DNA of 18,677 bases from an uncultured Pelagibacteraceae bacterium (GCA_902633885.1 CACPIK010000010.1:1-18677); one strand, 5' to 3'; numbered from the stretch's first letter, positions 1 to 8,206 are shown. Translations and numbers: made by a program. The notes: a model not told the origin generated them from the letters alone.

Positions 1-313
1 TCTTGGTTTTAAAAACTTCGTAGTTGGGAGAGATCACGCAGGCGCATTTGGAAATTATAAGTCTCTTGATGCTTATAGATTAGTATCAAAATTTAAAAAA
101 AAATTGAAAATTAATATAATAACTCTTAAAGGAGCTTATTTTTGTCAAGATTGTAAAAAAATTTCTATTGGATTTGATTGTAGACACATAAATTATAGAA
201 ATATTTCTGGAACGGAGTTTAGAAAAAAGCTAGAAACTAAAAAAACCTTTTTTTTAGCCGATAAACAATTGCAAAATAAATTGCATAAATTGAAAAAAAA
301 GCTATTTGTTTAA
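1..313 (+). CDS. sat: ATP sulfurylase (sulfate adenylyltransferase), C-terminal part
   Basis: The gene enters from the left edge; the visible frame begins at base 2 and gives about 103 C-terminal residues. ATP sulfurylase makes adenylyl sulfate (APS) and pyrophosphate from ATP and sulfate in the cytosol. The sequence shows the family's nucleotide-binding motif VGRDHAG near the start, a Cys-x-x-Cys pair plus a third cysteine (AYFCQDCK, FDCRH) and the C-terminal ISGTEFR signature. The protein stops about 25 residues after that signature, so no APS kinase domain is fused behind it. The pyruvate-kinase-like gene follows after 5 bases, suggesting one transcript. In a polysaccharide locus with a sulfotransferase at 4062-5450, the likely role is supplying activated sulfate for glycan sulfation rather than assimilation. 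Family assignment is firm; the role is inferred. Confidence 0.9.
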   Translation, partial: LGFKNFVVGRDHAGAFGNYKSLDAYRLVSKFKKKLKINIITLKGAYFCQDCKKISIGFDCRHINYRNISGTEFRKKLETKKTFFLADKQLQNKLHKLKKKLFV

Positions 314-318
314 AATTA

Positions 319-1653
319 ATGAATATTTTACCAACAGTCGGTCCTATATGTAGCTCCTTGAGCTCAATAAAATCTTTAAATAGATTTACAAATATATTTA
401 GAATTAATGGATCACATAACTCTTTAGATTGGCACAGCAATGTTATAAATAAGATAAAAAAAAATAATTGGCAAAATCAAATCTTATTTGACATACCAGG
501 TGTAAAACCTAGAACTGCAAATACAAAAAAAATTTATATAAAAAAAAATCAAATAATATCATTCTATTACTTAAAAAATGCTAGAAAAGGTCTATCAATT
601 CCTCTAACTCATCCGTTGCCTAACCTAAAAAAGGTTTCTACATTTACTATTTCAGATGGAAAATATTTGTTTAAAATTTTAAAAAAACAAAGAAATTGTA
701 TTGTCGCAAAATCTTTTCAAAGTTTTTATTTGGACATTAAAAAAGGTCTAAATTTACCCTATTCAATTTATGATGATGATAGACAAATAAAATTATCATT
801 AAAGTTTATAAATAAGGTAAAAAATTTAAATTTTGATTTAATTGGTTTGAGCTTCATTCAAAATAAGAGAATAATTAAAATATTAAAAAAAAAATATCCA
901 AAATATTTAATTGTTTCAAAAATAGAAAATAGTGAGGGCCTTAAAAATGCTGAAGAAATTTGTGAAGAAAGCGACATTATAATGATAGATAGAGGTGATC
1001 TTGCGGCTGAGATTGGTAATGAAAAACTATTTGATTCAATAAATAAAATTGTTTCTATAGCTAAAAAAAGTGGAAAACCTTTAATAATGGCAACCGAAAA
1101 TTTAGACTCAATGATTGAAAACAAATTACCCTCAAAAAGTGATGTGGTTAGTTTAAGTTATTATCAGTCTCTTGGAATAGAAACTATAATGCTTAGTGAT
1201 GAGACGGCTACATCTAAAAACTACTTAGATACATGTTCATGGCTTAAAAATTTTATAGTAAAAAAGAAGAAGAAAATTATTTACAATCATAAAATTAAGA
1301 ATGATGAATTCATTTTGAAATTTTTAGAAAGTATTAATTTGCCACTAATAATTTTTACTAAAAAAGGTTATCTTTTTGAAAAACTGCAGAAGAATAGAGA
1401 AAGAAATAAAATTTATGTTTTCTCACAGAAAAAACAATTGCTTAAAATATCTAGTTTTTTAAAAAATGTAGAATGTTATATTTTAAAAAATTTTGATAGC
1501 AAAAATATTGACGCTTTTATTAAAAGTAATATTAAAAAACATAAAAAAATAATATTTAAAAATTCCGATAAAGCATTTCTTGTTTATGTAAATTTTCCAA
1601 GAAAAAATTCAAGGGCCAACTCTATAACGCTTGTGTCAAAAGAGGATTTTTAA
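319..1653 (+). CDS. Divergent pyruvate-kinase-like protein
   Basis: A 444-residue protein with the pyruvate kinase architecture in the right order: N-terminal ILPTVGP, the phosphate-binding R28-x-N30-x-S32-H33, DIPGVKPRT (D58, K63, R65), a shortened B domain with SDG at 112-114, KGLNLP at 142-147, SKIEN (catalytic-type K201, E203), RGDLAAEIG (D227), MATENLDSM (T259), and MLSDETA. The last roughly 120 residues resemble the regulatory C domain. Compared with housekeeping enzymes (about 470-480 residues) it is short, the usual ARGDLG is DRGDLA and MLSGETA is MLSDETA. Most catalytic residues survive, so phosphotransfer between PEP and ADP is possible, but the substitutions around the PEP phosphate site leave room for another activity. 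It begins 5 bases after sat; no clear Shine-Dalgarno precedes the ATG. The fold call is strong; the function is uncertain. Confidence 0.8.
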   Translation: MNILPTVGPICSSLSSIKSLNRFTNIFRINGSHNSLDWHSNVINKIKKNNWQNQILFDIPGVKPRTANTKKIYIKKNQIISFYYLKNARKGLSIPLTHPLPNLKKVSTFTISDGKYLFKILKKQRNCIVAKSFQSFYLDIKKGLNLPYSIYDDDRQIKLSLKFINKVKNLNFDLIGLSFIQNKRIIKILKKKYPKYLIVSKIENSEGLKNAEEICEESDIIMIDRGDLAAEIGNEKLFDSINKIVSIAKKSGKPLIMATENLDSMIENKLPSKSDVVSLSYYQSLGIETIMLSDETATSKNYLDTCSWLKNFIVKKKKKIIYNHKIKNDEFILKFLESINLPLIIFTKKGYLFEKLQKNRERNKIYVFSQKKQLLKISSFLKNVECYILKNFDSKNIDAFIKSNIKKHKKIIFKNSDKAFLVYVNFPRKNSRANSITLVSKEDF

Positions 1654-1664
1654 TAACCAACTTC

Positions 1665-2225
1665 TTATAAATTAGATTTGTAATTATCTCTTCCTATCAA
1701 TACATCTACAACTGTTAATAAAATCATATGATGAATAATCTCAATCTGATTATAGGAATTTGATTTTATCCAAATACCGTTATCTGATATTTTATTAAGC
1801 TGATTACTTTTTCTAAAACCTGTAAGTGAAAAGGATTTTATTTTCAATTTCTTGCAAAACTTTGCAGCTTTAACAACATTTTTTGAATTTCCACTTGCGC
1901 TTATAAATATACATAAATCATTTCTACTTCCATAATTTTCTAAAGCTTTTTTTATCCAGTTTTCAAAACCATAATCATTAGAGTAGCAAGTAATCAGATT
2001 ATCATTAGAGAATGAGAAAGTTTTAATTTTTGCATTCTTAGTCATGTCGTTAGCAAAATGATTTGCTGTAGAAGCACTTCCTCCATTTCCAAAAACTAAA
2101 ATTTTATTTTTTTTTGAAGTTTTTTTTATAATCTCACAAAATCTGTTTATTTTATTGGTTTCAACATCTTTAATAAGTTTTTGAACTTTAGATTTATATA
2201 TACTCGCTAGCTTAGTATTTATCAT
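1665..2225 (-). CDS. SIS-domain sugar-phosphate isomerase, GmhA-like
   Basis: A 186-residue SIS protein, the usual length of phosphoheptose isomerases, which convert sedoheptulose 7-phosphate to a heptose phosphate. Visible motifs are the phosphate-binding GNGGSAST (46-53), HFAND (56-60) and SASGNS (109-114). Aligned by eye to E. coli GmhA, its metal or catalytic set appears altered: H61 is kept (H56), E65 becomes D60, Q172 becomes E162 and H180 becomes a leucine (L170). It may therefore act on a different ketose phosphate. It lies 8 bases downstream of the ABC exporter on the same strand and faces the pyruvate-kinase-like gene, leaving an 11-base convergent gap. Functional pairing with the HldE-like gene at 14455-15964 is plausible but inferred. 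Confidence 0.78.
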   Translation of the reverse strand: MINTKLASIYKSKVQKLIKDVETNKINRFCEIIKKTSKKNKILVFGNGGSASTANHFANDMTKNAKIKTFSFSNDNLITCYSNDYGFENWIKKALENYGSRNDLCIFISASGNSKNVVKAAKFCKKLKIKSFSLTGFRKSNQLNKISDNGIWIKSNSYNQIEIIHHMILLTVVDVLIGRDNYKSNL

Positions 2226-2233
2226 AACTTAAA

Positions 2234-3952
2234 TTAGTCTTTAATATTTCCTTCTTCAATATAATATATTTTATCTGCAAGATTTAAAATATCACTATCA
2301 TGAGTTATTAATACAATTGTTGTAAATTTTGATATTTTTTTTAAGGAATCAAATATTAATTCTTCAGATTCTTTATCTAAAGAGCTAGTGGGCTCATCCA
2401 ATATCAAAATTTCTGGTTTTGACACCATCGCCCTTGCTAAAGAAATTCTTTGTCTTTGTCCTCCAGAGAGTTTCATGCCTCTTTCGCCAACTATAGTATT
2501 GATCTTGCCAGGTAATTTATTTACAAAATCTTTACAATTAGCGATTTTTAAACATTCTTCTACCACCTCATCGGCTATGTCTTCTTGTATCCATTTCAAA
2601 TTATCAATAATTGAGACATTGAATAAAAAAGGTTCCTGAGAAACTAAAGAAATTTTATTTCTAAAAGAATTTAAATTATAATTATTTATATCTACATTAT
2701 CTATAAGTATTTTGCCTGATGAAGGAGTTTGGATGCCAGTTATTAAATCAATTATTGTTGATTTACCTGCACCCGATTTACCAGAAATTGCAGTTATAAT
2801 ATTTTTATTAAAAATAAGATTACAATTATTTAGTGCCTTATATCCATTATCATAGGTAAAACTTACAGATTTAAATTCAATATTTTTTGTTATTTTTTCT
2901 AATTGGTCTCCAGATTTTCTTTCTTTTAAAGTTTTAGACTCATCAATTAATGATTTGTAAGCGGTTAAACTAGGAATTAGATTTTGTAAATTTAAGTTTG
3001 ATTGAACAAATCCTCCTAACATTGGAAGTGTTGCAACCAAAGAGTAAAGTACAGCTGCTAATTCAGCTATGTTGCTTTGTGTTTTAAGAGAATAAATTAA
3101 AGCTATAGATACCGCTAAAATTGCCAATGGTTGCATTAAATATGTAGAAACTGAATTTAATATTTGAAACTTTATTGTTACTTTTAAATGATCTAAAAAT
3201 AAGTTTTGATTTCTCGTAATTTCCTTATTTTGCTTATTATAACTAATTATTAATTTAGCTGCTTGAAGAGTTTCTGAAATACCATTTAGAAAACCATGTC
3301 CAGTTTTAACATTTTTATCACCTAATCTATTTGCCATTTTACCAAGTAATAAAAAAGGAGAAATAAAAACTATTCCTAAAACTAATGTTGTAACAGTGAT
3401 CTGTAAATTTAAAAAAAACGGAGTAGCAAGATAAGTAAAAAATTTTATTATTAATGAAGATTGAGTAACAAAATCATAAAAAGTGGAAGATATTTTTCCT
3501 ATTTCATTGTTATAAATATTTATAAATCGACCAGAGCTATGTCTTTGAAAGAATAACCATTTTGAATTAAAACAATTTTCTAAAAAATTAAATGTTAACT
3601 TTCTAATTAAAGCATATTTGATTTTTATAATTCCATAAGAAATAAAAGAATTAATTATAGCTTTTACAAAATTAAAAAAAACGAAAGCTATAAGAAATGT
3701 TACAATTCCTGATTCAATGCCTAATTTGGCATATATACTAATAAAAAATTCAGTAATTGGACTAGGTTCAGACAATCTATTGTCTGCAAAATAATCAGCA
3801 ATAGGCACCAAAGATAAAATTGAAAAAACAATTGTTAACCCTTCAAAAAGTAAATAAAAAATAAGTTTAAAAAATAAAACTAAGTTATCCTTAACTAGTT
3901 CAGTATAAATTAGCTTATAATTATCAATTTGTTTTACAGACGAGTTTTTCAC
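2234..3952 (-). CDS. ABC exporter, fused permease and ATPase (PglK/MsbA-like flippase)
   Basis: A 572-residue half-transporter with an N-terminal membrane domain (hydrophobic segments near residues 24-50, 80-105, 165-205 and 265-315) and a C-terminal ATPase. The ATPase shows Walker A GKSGAGKST (391-399), Q-loop Q439, signature LSGGQ (495-499), Walker B ILILDE (515-520, catalytic-type E520) and switch histidine H551. Length and domain order match homodimeric exporters such as MsbA and the lipid-linked oligosaccharide flippase PglK. In this context it most likely moves a lipid-linked glycan across the inner membrane; the substrate cannot be read from sequence. The chosen start is GTG at 3950-3952, because no in-frame ATG occurs close by and the next methionine is residue 206. 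It is followed by the SIS isomerase after 8 bases and is divergent from the sulfotransferase. Confidence 0.88.
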   Translation of the reverse strand: MKNSSVKQIDNYKLIYTELVKDNLVLFFKLIFYLLFEGLTIVFSILSLVPIADYFADNRLSEPSPITEFFISIYAKLGIESGIVTFLIAFVFFNFVKAIINSFISYGIIKIKYALIRKLTFNFLENCFNSKWLFFQRHSSGRFINIYNNEIGKISSTFYDFVTQSSLIIKFFTYLATPFFLNLQITVTTLVLGIVFISPFLLLGKMANRLGDKNVKTGHGFLNGISETLQAAKLIISYNKQNKEITRNQNLFLDHLKVTIKFQILNSVSTYLMQPLAILAVSIALIYSLKTQSNIAELAAVLYSLVATLPMLGGFVQSNLNLQNLIPSLTAYKSLIDESKTLKERKSGDQLEKITKNIEFKSVSFTYDNGYKALNNCNLIFNKNIITAISGKSGAGKSTIIDLITGIQTPSSGKILIDNVDINNYNLNSFRNKISLVSQEPFLFNVSIIDNLKWIQEDIADEVVEECLKIANCKDFVNKLPGKINTIVGERGMKLSGGQRQRISLARAMVSKPEILILDEPTSSLDKESEELIFDSLKKISKFTTIVLITHDSDILNLADKIYYIEEGNIKD

Positions 3953-4061
3953 AAAACTTTTTTTGAATTTATAAAATTTTATATTTAAATAATAATCTAT
4001 TTTTTTTATAATTATAAAATGTATATAGCATCAAAATAAATTAATATATAAATAGATTTAA
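3953..4061. promoter_or_regulatory. Divergent intergenic region with possible sulfotransferase promoter
   Basis: This 109-base AT-rich gap separates the divergent ABC exporter and sulfotransferase genes, so it should carry promoters for both. A perfect TATAAT lies at 4007-4012 on the plus strand, with a weak TTTAAA 17 bases upstream (3984-3989) and a leader of about 45 bases before the ATG. In DNA this AT-rich such a match can arise by chance, so the exact boxes are tentative. No Shine-Dalgarno is visible before either start. Confidence 0.3.
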
Positions 4062-5450
4062 ATGAAATTAAAATTACTTACTATTTGTTTATTTATATCT
4101 GGTGGAGGAACAAAGCTAATTCAAAGTCAAATTGGTAATTCAGATCAAATAATGACCTTACCATCATATCCTCTATTATATTTTTACTCTCACTGGAAAG
4201 ACTGGATTAAGAAATATAGAAATATGTCTATAAACAAAATATATAATTTACTAATTAAACATCACGCTTCAGTAGTAAATTCAAAAAATATAAGAGGTTT
4301 TAATGGTCTAACAAATTTAGGAAGAAAAAAAGATAAATATATTAGTGTGCCAAAAACAAAGTTCAAAAAATTTTTTTTTGAATTTTTAAAAAATAAAAAA
4401 ATTAATTCTAGAAATACACTGTTAGCTATTCACTATGCTTTCCACAAAGCTAGAGGAAAAGATTTTTCAAAAATTAAATATATTTTATTTCATGTTCATA
4501 ATTTTGAAACATTTAACAAATACTTCATAAAAGATTTCCCAGATGCACTGTCTATTCTAGCAACAAGAAATCATTTAGAAAATTTTTGGAGGAAAGCTTT
4601 CTCGGAAAAGGAAATTGAAAGAAATAGATACGACTACACAGATCAAGAATATTTAAAAAATTTTAGTTATTTAAATTTAAACAAATCTATTTTTTTAGAT
4701 GTTAATAATATTAATACAAAATCTATTAATAAAAAAAATACAAAAATAGTAAAATTTGAAGATTTAAAGTTAAAAAATGAAAATATAATTAAAAAATTAT
4801 GTATGTTTTTAAAAATAAAATTTAAAAAAAAATATTTAATTCCAAAATTCTTGGGATTGGAATGGTGGAGTCATAAAAACTATAAAAGTTATAGCTCAAA
4901 AAAAATTTTTGAAGCTAAACTAAACCTTGATCCAGAAGATAAAGAAAAGTTTTTTAGTCATGAAGTTTATGTTTTAGAAAAAATTTTATATCCTTTTTAC
5001 AAAAAATTTAATTATAAATTTACTTATAAAAACTATAATTTTTTATTTTTTATTTTTTTTCTTATTTTGCCAACAAAATACGGATTAAAACTTTTTTTTT
5101 CAAGATTCCTTCCTGAAAAAATTTTTAATTATATTAAAAACTCTTATGACGAATGTTTTAATTTTAAAATGAAAGATTATTATTTTAACGCTATGTATAA
5201 ATACAAATATACATATAGGGATATTTACCTTTTAAAATTTAATTTTTTAAGAAAAATAACTTTTATTTTAAGAAAAAGTCAAATTAGATATTTATTTTCT
5301 ATAATTTTATTTATTTTAAAAATTTTATTATATTTTTATATTCAATTTGAATTAATTTTTTTATATTTTTATAGAATCCATATTTTTATTTATTATTTTT
5401 TAAAAATTAAATTTTTCAAAAAAGAAATAATTAAATCGTTTAGAATGTAG
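4062..5450 (+). CDS. PAPS-dependent sulfotransferase family protein with hydrophobic C-terminal extension
   Basis: A 462-residue protein. Residues 8-45 carry a sulfotransferase-type phosphosulfate loop (SGGGTK, 13-18) followed by LIQSQI and LPSYPLLYF. ILATRNH at 165-171 resembles the 3'-phosphate-binding strand with R169, although the serine usually found about eight residues later is not obvious. KFEDL (231-235) and the following helix match the conserved 'EDL' region of the family. The enzyme would transfer sulfate from PAPS to a glycan or lipid hydroxyl. After about residue 320 comes an extra tail with a hydrophobic stretch near 327-337 and a longer one near 410-448, suggesting membrane association. 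It is the only plus-strand gene between two minus-strand blocks, a sign of separate acquisition. Sat at the left edge offers the matching activated-sulfate supply. Confidence 0.72.
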   Translation: MKLKLLTICLFISGGGTKLIQSQIGNSDQIMTLPSYPLLYFYSHWKDWIKKYRNMSINKIYNLLIKHHASVVNSKNIRGFNGLTNLGRKKDKYISVPKTKFKKFFFEFLKNKKINSRNTLLAIHYAFHKARGKDFSKIKYILFHVHNFETFNKYFIKDFPDALSILATRNHLENFWRKAFSEKEIERNRYDYTDQEYLKNFSYLNLNKSIFLDVNNINTKSINKKNTKIVKFEDLKLKNENIIKKLCMFLKIKFKKKYLIPKFLGLEWWSHKNYKSYSSKKIFEAKLNLDPEDKEKFFSHEVYVLEKILYPFYKKFNYKFTYKNYNFLFFIFFLILPTKYGLKLFFSRFLPEKIFNYIKNSYDECFNFKMKDYYFNAMYKYKYTYRDIYLLKFNFLRKITFILRKSQIRYLFSIILFILKILLYFYIQFELIFLYFYRIHIFIYYFLKIKFFKKEIIKSFRM

Positions 5451-5466
5451 ATATATTTAATAATCA

Positions 5467-6732
5467 CTAGCTTTGATCTAAAAACCATTCATGATTTTTT
5501 TTTAGAAAGTTTTTATCAAATCTAGATAGAACTTGTAATTTACCATTTATTTGAATTTCTTCTTTAGCTCTATCATCTTTATTATAATAGTAAGAATACA
5601 TTTCCCAAAATTTTTGATTTAAATTATTTTCGTATTCAGAATAGGGTTTAGAATTTATAATATGGTCATCCATTTCTAACATTAAATCCTTTATCTGATT
5701 ATCGTCAGGCTCCATAGGTATGACATTTTCCATTTCAAAATCTTGTTTTTTTTGTCTCCATATCAAATCCTTTTCAAATAATTTCTTTAATGAAAGTTTA
5801 TTTCCATCGGCATCAATATATATCTTAGTAGAGATTAAATAATTTTTATATTGTCTGGCCATAAACAAATTAATTGGAATGAAAACTGTAGGAACATTAA
5901 AAATTGGTAATACATTATCTAGTCCGGATAAAGTAGTTGAAAAAAAAGTACAATGAGAACTCAAGTAAATATCCAAAAAATCGCTTTTTTTTTCAGAATT
6001 TGCGTAATCAATTATTTTTGAGTCATTTGCATCAAAAATTTTCTCTTGGACTCTTCCCATTCTAAAAACATAATAACCTCTTTCACTTAATTTTTTTGCC
6101 GCCTCAATAAATTTATCAGAATCAATATTTCTATATTCATGATAATCAAAATTTTGATTTGGATACATTTTTTTTAAAAAAGCTTGATCTCTAATTAAAA
6201 AACATACAAATTTATCCTCTTTTCCTATTCCAAATTTCTCTGATAACTCTGATTTGCCTCTTTGAATTTCATCAGGATTAAATTTAATATTACTTTTACA
6301 GTAAGGTAGTTTATCAAAATAATGAAATTTAAATCGTCTTGGCGAGAGTGGTAAATACTTTTCATGTGTTTTAAAAACCACATCTAGTTTTTTTTGTGCT
6401 TTATCAATTGGCTCAAGAAAGTAATATGGAAAAATATTAATTTTTCTCTTTAGCATTTTATATAATTGTCTGTTTATAATTCTTTTATTTAAATAAAATA
6501 AATCAATATATTTCTGTTTTGGTATATTTATCTTATTTTCCTTTTGAAGAAGGTATATTGCAGGATTTATAACAAACTCTCCTATTCTTTCAGAATTCAC
6601 AAACATCATTCTTATTAAAAAAAATTTGCTAATAAGTCTTAAGGTTAATGCTATTGGCAATCCATAAAATAGAAGTTTTAGAGTATCAAAACTTGTTAAT
6701 AACCTAATTAACTTTAATATAATTTTAAACAT
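5467..6732 (-). CDS. Putative glycosyltransferase, TIGR04372 family
   Basis: A 421-residue protein beginning with a hydrophobic or amphipathic stretch (about residues 5-45) that may tether it to the membrane. Diagnostic motifs are LIRD (179-182), YPNQNFDYHEYRN (190-202), RMG (224-226) and a DYANSEKKSDFLDIYL-type segment (242-257) followed by a Thr/Ser-rich stretch before a conserved glycine. This pattern is the one I associate with the TIGR04372 glycosyltransferase family, found in surface-glycan loci. Donor and acceptor are unknown. It follows the radical SAM gene on the same strand after 83 bases and converges on the sulfotransferase with a 16-base gap. Family recognition is from motif memory, not from a search. 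Confidence 0.75.
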   Translation of the reverse strand: MFKIILKLIRLLTSFDTLKLLFYGLPIALTLRLISKFFLIRMMFVNSERIGEFVINPAIYLLQKENKINIPKQKYIDLFYLNKRIINRQLYKMLKRKINIFPYYFLEPIDKAQKKLDVVFKTHEKYLPLSPRRFKFHYFDKLPYCKSNIKFNPDEIQRGKSELSEKFGIGKEDKFVCFLIRDQAFLKKMYPNQNFDYHEYRNIDSDKFIEAAKKLSERGYYVFRMGRVQEKIFDANDSKIIDYANSEKKSDFLDIYLSSHCTFFSTTLSGLDNVLPIFNVPTVFIPINLFMARQYKNYLISTKIYIDADGNKLSLKKLFEKDLIWRQKKQDFEMENVIPMEPDDNQIKDLMLEMDDHIINSKPYSEYENNLNQKFWEMYSYYYNKDDRAKEEIQINGKLQVLSRFDKNFLKKNHEWFLDQS

Positions 6733-6815
6733 AAATTTTCTTTATAATGATACATTAAGAGAAGTTAAAGTTAAGATATAAATATTAAATATATCGTAAA
6801 TTTTGTTAGAAAATT

Positions 6816-8147
6816 TTAAATGAAATTTTTATGTGGAGGAGTAATACCTTTTTCTATGTAAGAACCTCCATGTTTTCTTTTAATACTATCGTTAATAGGA
6901 CCATCTTTTGCATCCCATAAAAAATTATTGCATGAATGAGTTCTGCAATTTGCATAACATTCTTTATGTACATTAATCTCATTTTTAACTTTATCTACTA
7001 TGTTCCAATATCTGTCACTTTCAATAATTTCTTTAAAAGTTTGTTTATTTAAGTCTCCCATTAGAAAATCTTGTTCATATTTTGCGCCACTAAAGAACAT
7101 TCCACAAGAATACATCAGCCCAGTACCTTCTCCATAAAGTAAAAATGGGGCACCTAAGCATTGATCATATTCTCTTTTGCCTTCATTTGTTATTTTATCC
7201 CATTTAGCAATTACTTTTAAAGTTTCGTTAGAATAACTTTCAGCTTCTTTTAGTATTGGAACAAATTTATGATATTCATCAAGTCTTTCAAAAAAACCAA
7301 GATCATTCTCAACAGTATCACTACAATGCTTAATTTGCAGATAATCTACACCTAATTCAGAACTAAGTTTTGCCAAAGGAACAACCTCTCCAATACACTT
7401 GGGCGTCAAAACCATCTGTAATCCAATTGTTATATCAAGATTTTTTTTTCTCTTCATATCTACACAAAATTTTATTTTTTCAACAGCTGTATTAAACTCT
7501 TTGCTAGCATGAATTTTAATATAAGACTCATGTGAAGCTGCACTAATATTAAATCTCATCCATTCTAAATTTTCTAAGGCTGCTTCACCTTTTGCTGAGG
7601 TATCCCATAGTATACCGTTTGTAGCTATGGACATACTTATGCCAGCATTTTTACCGACAACTATAGCATCATATACATTTGGATTTAATGTTGGCTCTGC
7701 TTCTCCTATTAATGCAACTGACCTTACCCCAACTTCACCTGCCGATTTTAAATAATTATTTAAAAGAGCATTTCTCTCAAAAATTCTTTCTGATCCTTTT
7801 TTATAAAAATTACCCTGAGTAACACCATAACAGTAGTGACAAGCGATATTACATCCTTTGCTTAAACCTTGATCTATATGAACTGGAGCAAATCTTTCAC
7901 CATTTTTAAAAGCTTCATATCTATCCATATGCCACAACATTTTATTTCCATCAAATAAATACTTGTCATTTTTATTCCTGTCATCTACTGACGGGATTTT
8001 AATCATTTGATCTAATTCAAAATCTGATTTATTTTCCAGAAGGTGTTTCCCATCTAGTCTAATTGGCTGATCAGGTATTTTATTATTTCTCTTATTCCAC
8101 CTGTTGTGAGCTAAATTCCACTTATTATCGACTTTTTTTTTTTTCAT
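6816..8147 (-). CDS. Radical SAM/SPASM-type enzyme
   Basis: A 443-residue protein with the radical SAM cluster motif C99-x3-C103-x2-C106 followed by the aromatic-glycine context YG, an SAM-binding strand IGEAEPTLN (147-155, in place of GGEPLL) and a (beta/alpha) barrel through about residue 320. The C-terminal part has further cysteines at 330, 348, 397, 401 and 406, in a SPASM-like pattern that would hold auxiliary iron-sulfur clusters. It would generate a 5'-deoxyadenosyl radical in the cytosol. The substrate is unknown. SPASM enzymes commonly modify peptides, but the glycan setting and the downstream glycosyltransferase suggest a sugar or glycan-linked substrate. The ATG is followed directly by a run of 12 A residues (Lys2-Lys5), and a good Shine-Dalgarno lies just upstream. 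Confidence 0.85.
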   Translation of the reverse strand: MKKKKVDNKWNLAHNRWNKRNNKIPDQPIRLDGKHLLENKSDFELDQMIKIPSVDDRNKNDKYLFDGNKMLWHMDRYEAFKNGERFAPVHIDQGLSKGCNIACHYCYGVTQGNFYKKGSERIFERNALLNNYLKSAGEVGVRSVALIGEAEPTLNPNVYDAIVVGKNAGISMSIATNGILWDTSAKGEAALENLEWMRFNISAASHESYIKIHASKEFNTAVEKIKFCVDMKRKKNLDITIGLQMVLTPKCIGEVVPLAKLSSELGVDYLQIKHCSDTVENDLGFFERLDEYHKFVPILKEAESYSNETLKVIAKWDKITNEGKREYDQCLGAPFLLYGEGTGLMYSCGMFFSGAKYEQDFLMGDLNKQTFKEIIESDRYWNIVDKVKNEINVHKECYANCRTHSCNNFLWDAKDGPINDSIKRKHGGSYIEKGITPPHKNFI

Positions 8148-8153
8148 TAAGAG

Positions 8154-8158
8154 CCTTC
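8154..8158 (-). promoter_or_regulatory. Ribosome binding site of the radical SAM gene
   Basis: On the minus strand GAAGG sits 6 bases before the ATG at 8145-8147. Most other starts in the window have no recognisable Shine-Dalgarno, so this one stands out. It supports the ATG just ahead of the 12-A run as the true start and suggests independent translation initiation after the 59-base gap behind the Nudix gene. Confidence 0.6.
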
Positions 8159-8206
8159 AATTAATGTTAACAAACTATAATAAATTAAAAAATTAACAAG
8201 TAATAT

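Noticed and set aside
858..1124. Minus-strand open frame opposite the pyruvate-kinase-like gene
   Set aside because: It lies entirely inside a well-conserved gene on the other strand and its translation has no recognisable motif.
319..1653. Housekeeping pyruvate kinase (pyk)
   Set aside because: Shortened B domain, altered GDLG and GETA motifs and location next to sat in a glycan locus make a specialised paralogue more likely, so no gene symbol was given.
1654..1664. Rho-independent terminator between the convergent genes (also considered at 5451-5466)
   Set aside because: The gaps are 11 and 16 bases and show no GC-containing stem followed by a T run; T runs alone are ubiquitous in this DNA.
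6733..6815. Promoter, small RNA or precursor peptide in the gap between the radical SAM gene and the glycosyltransferase
   Set aside because: The 83 bases are AT-rich with no convincing hairpin, promoter pair or coding frame.
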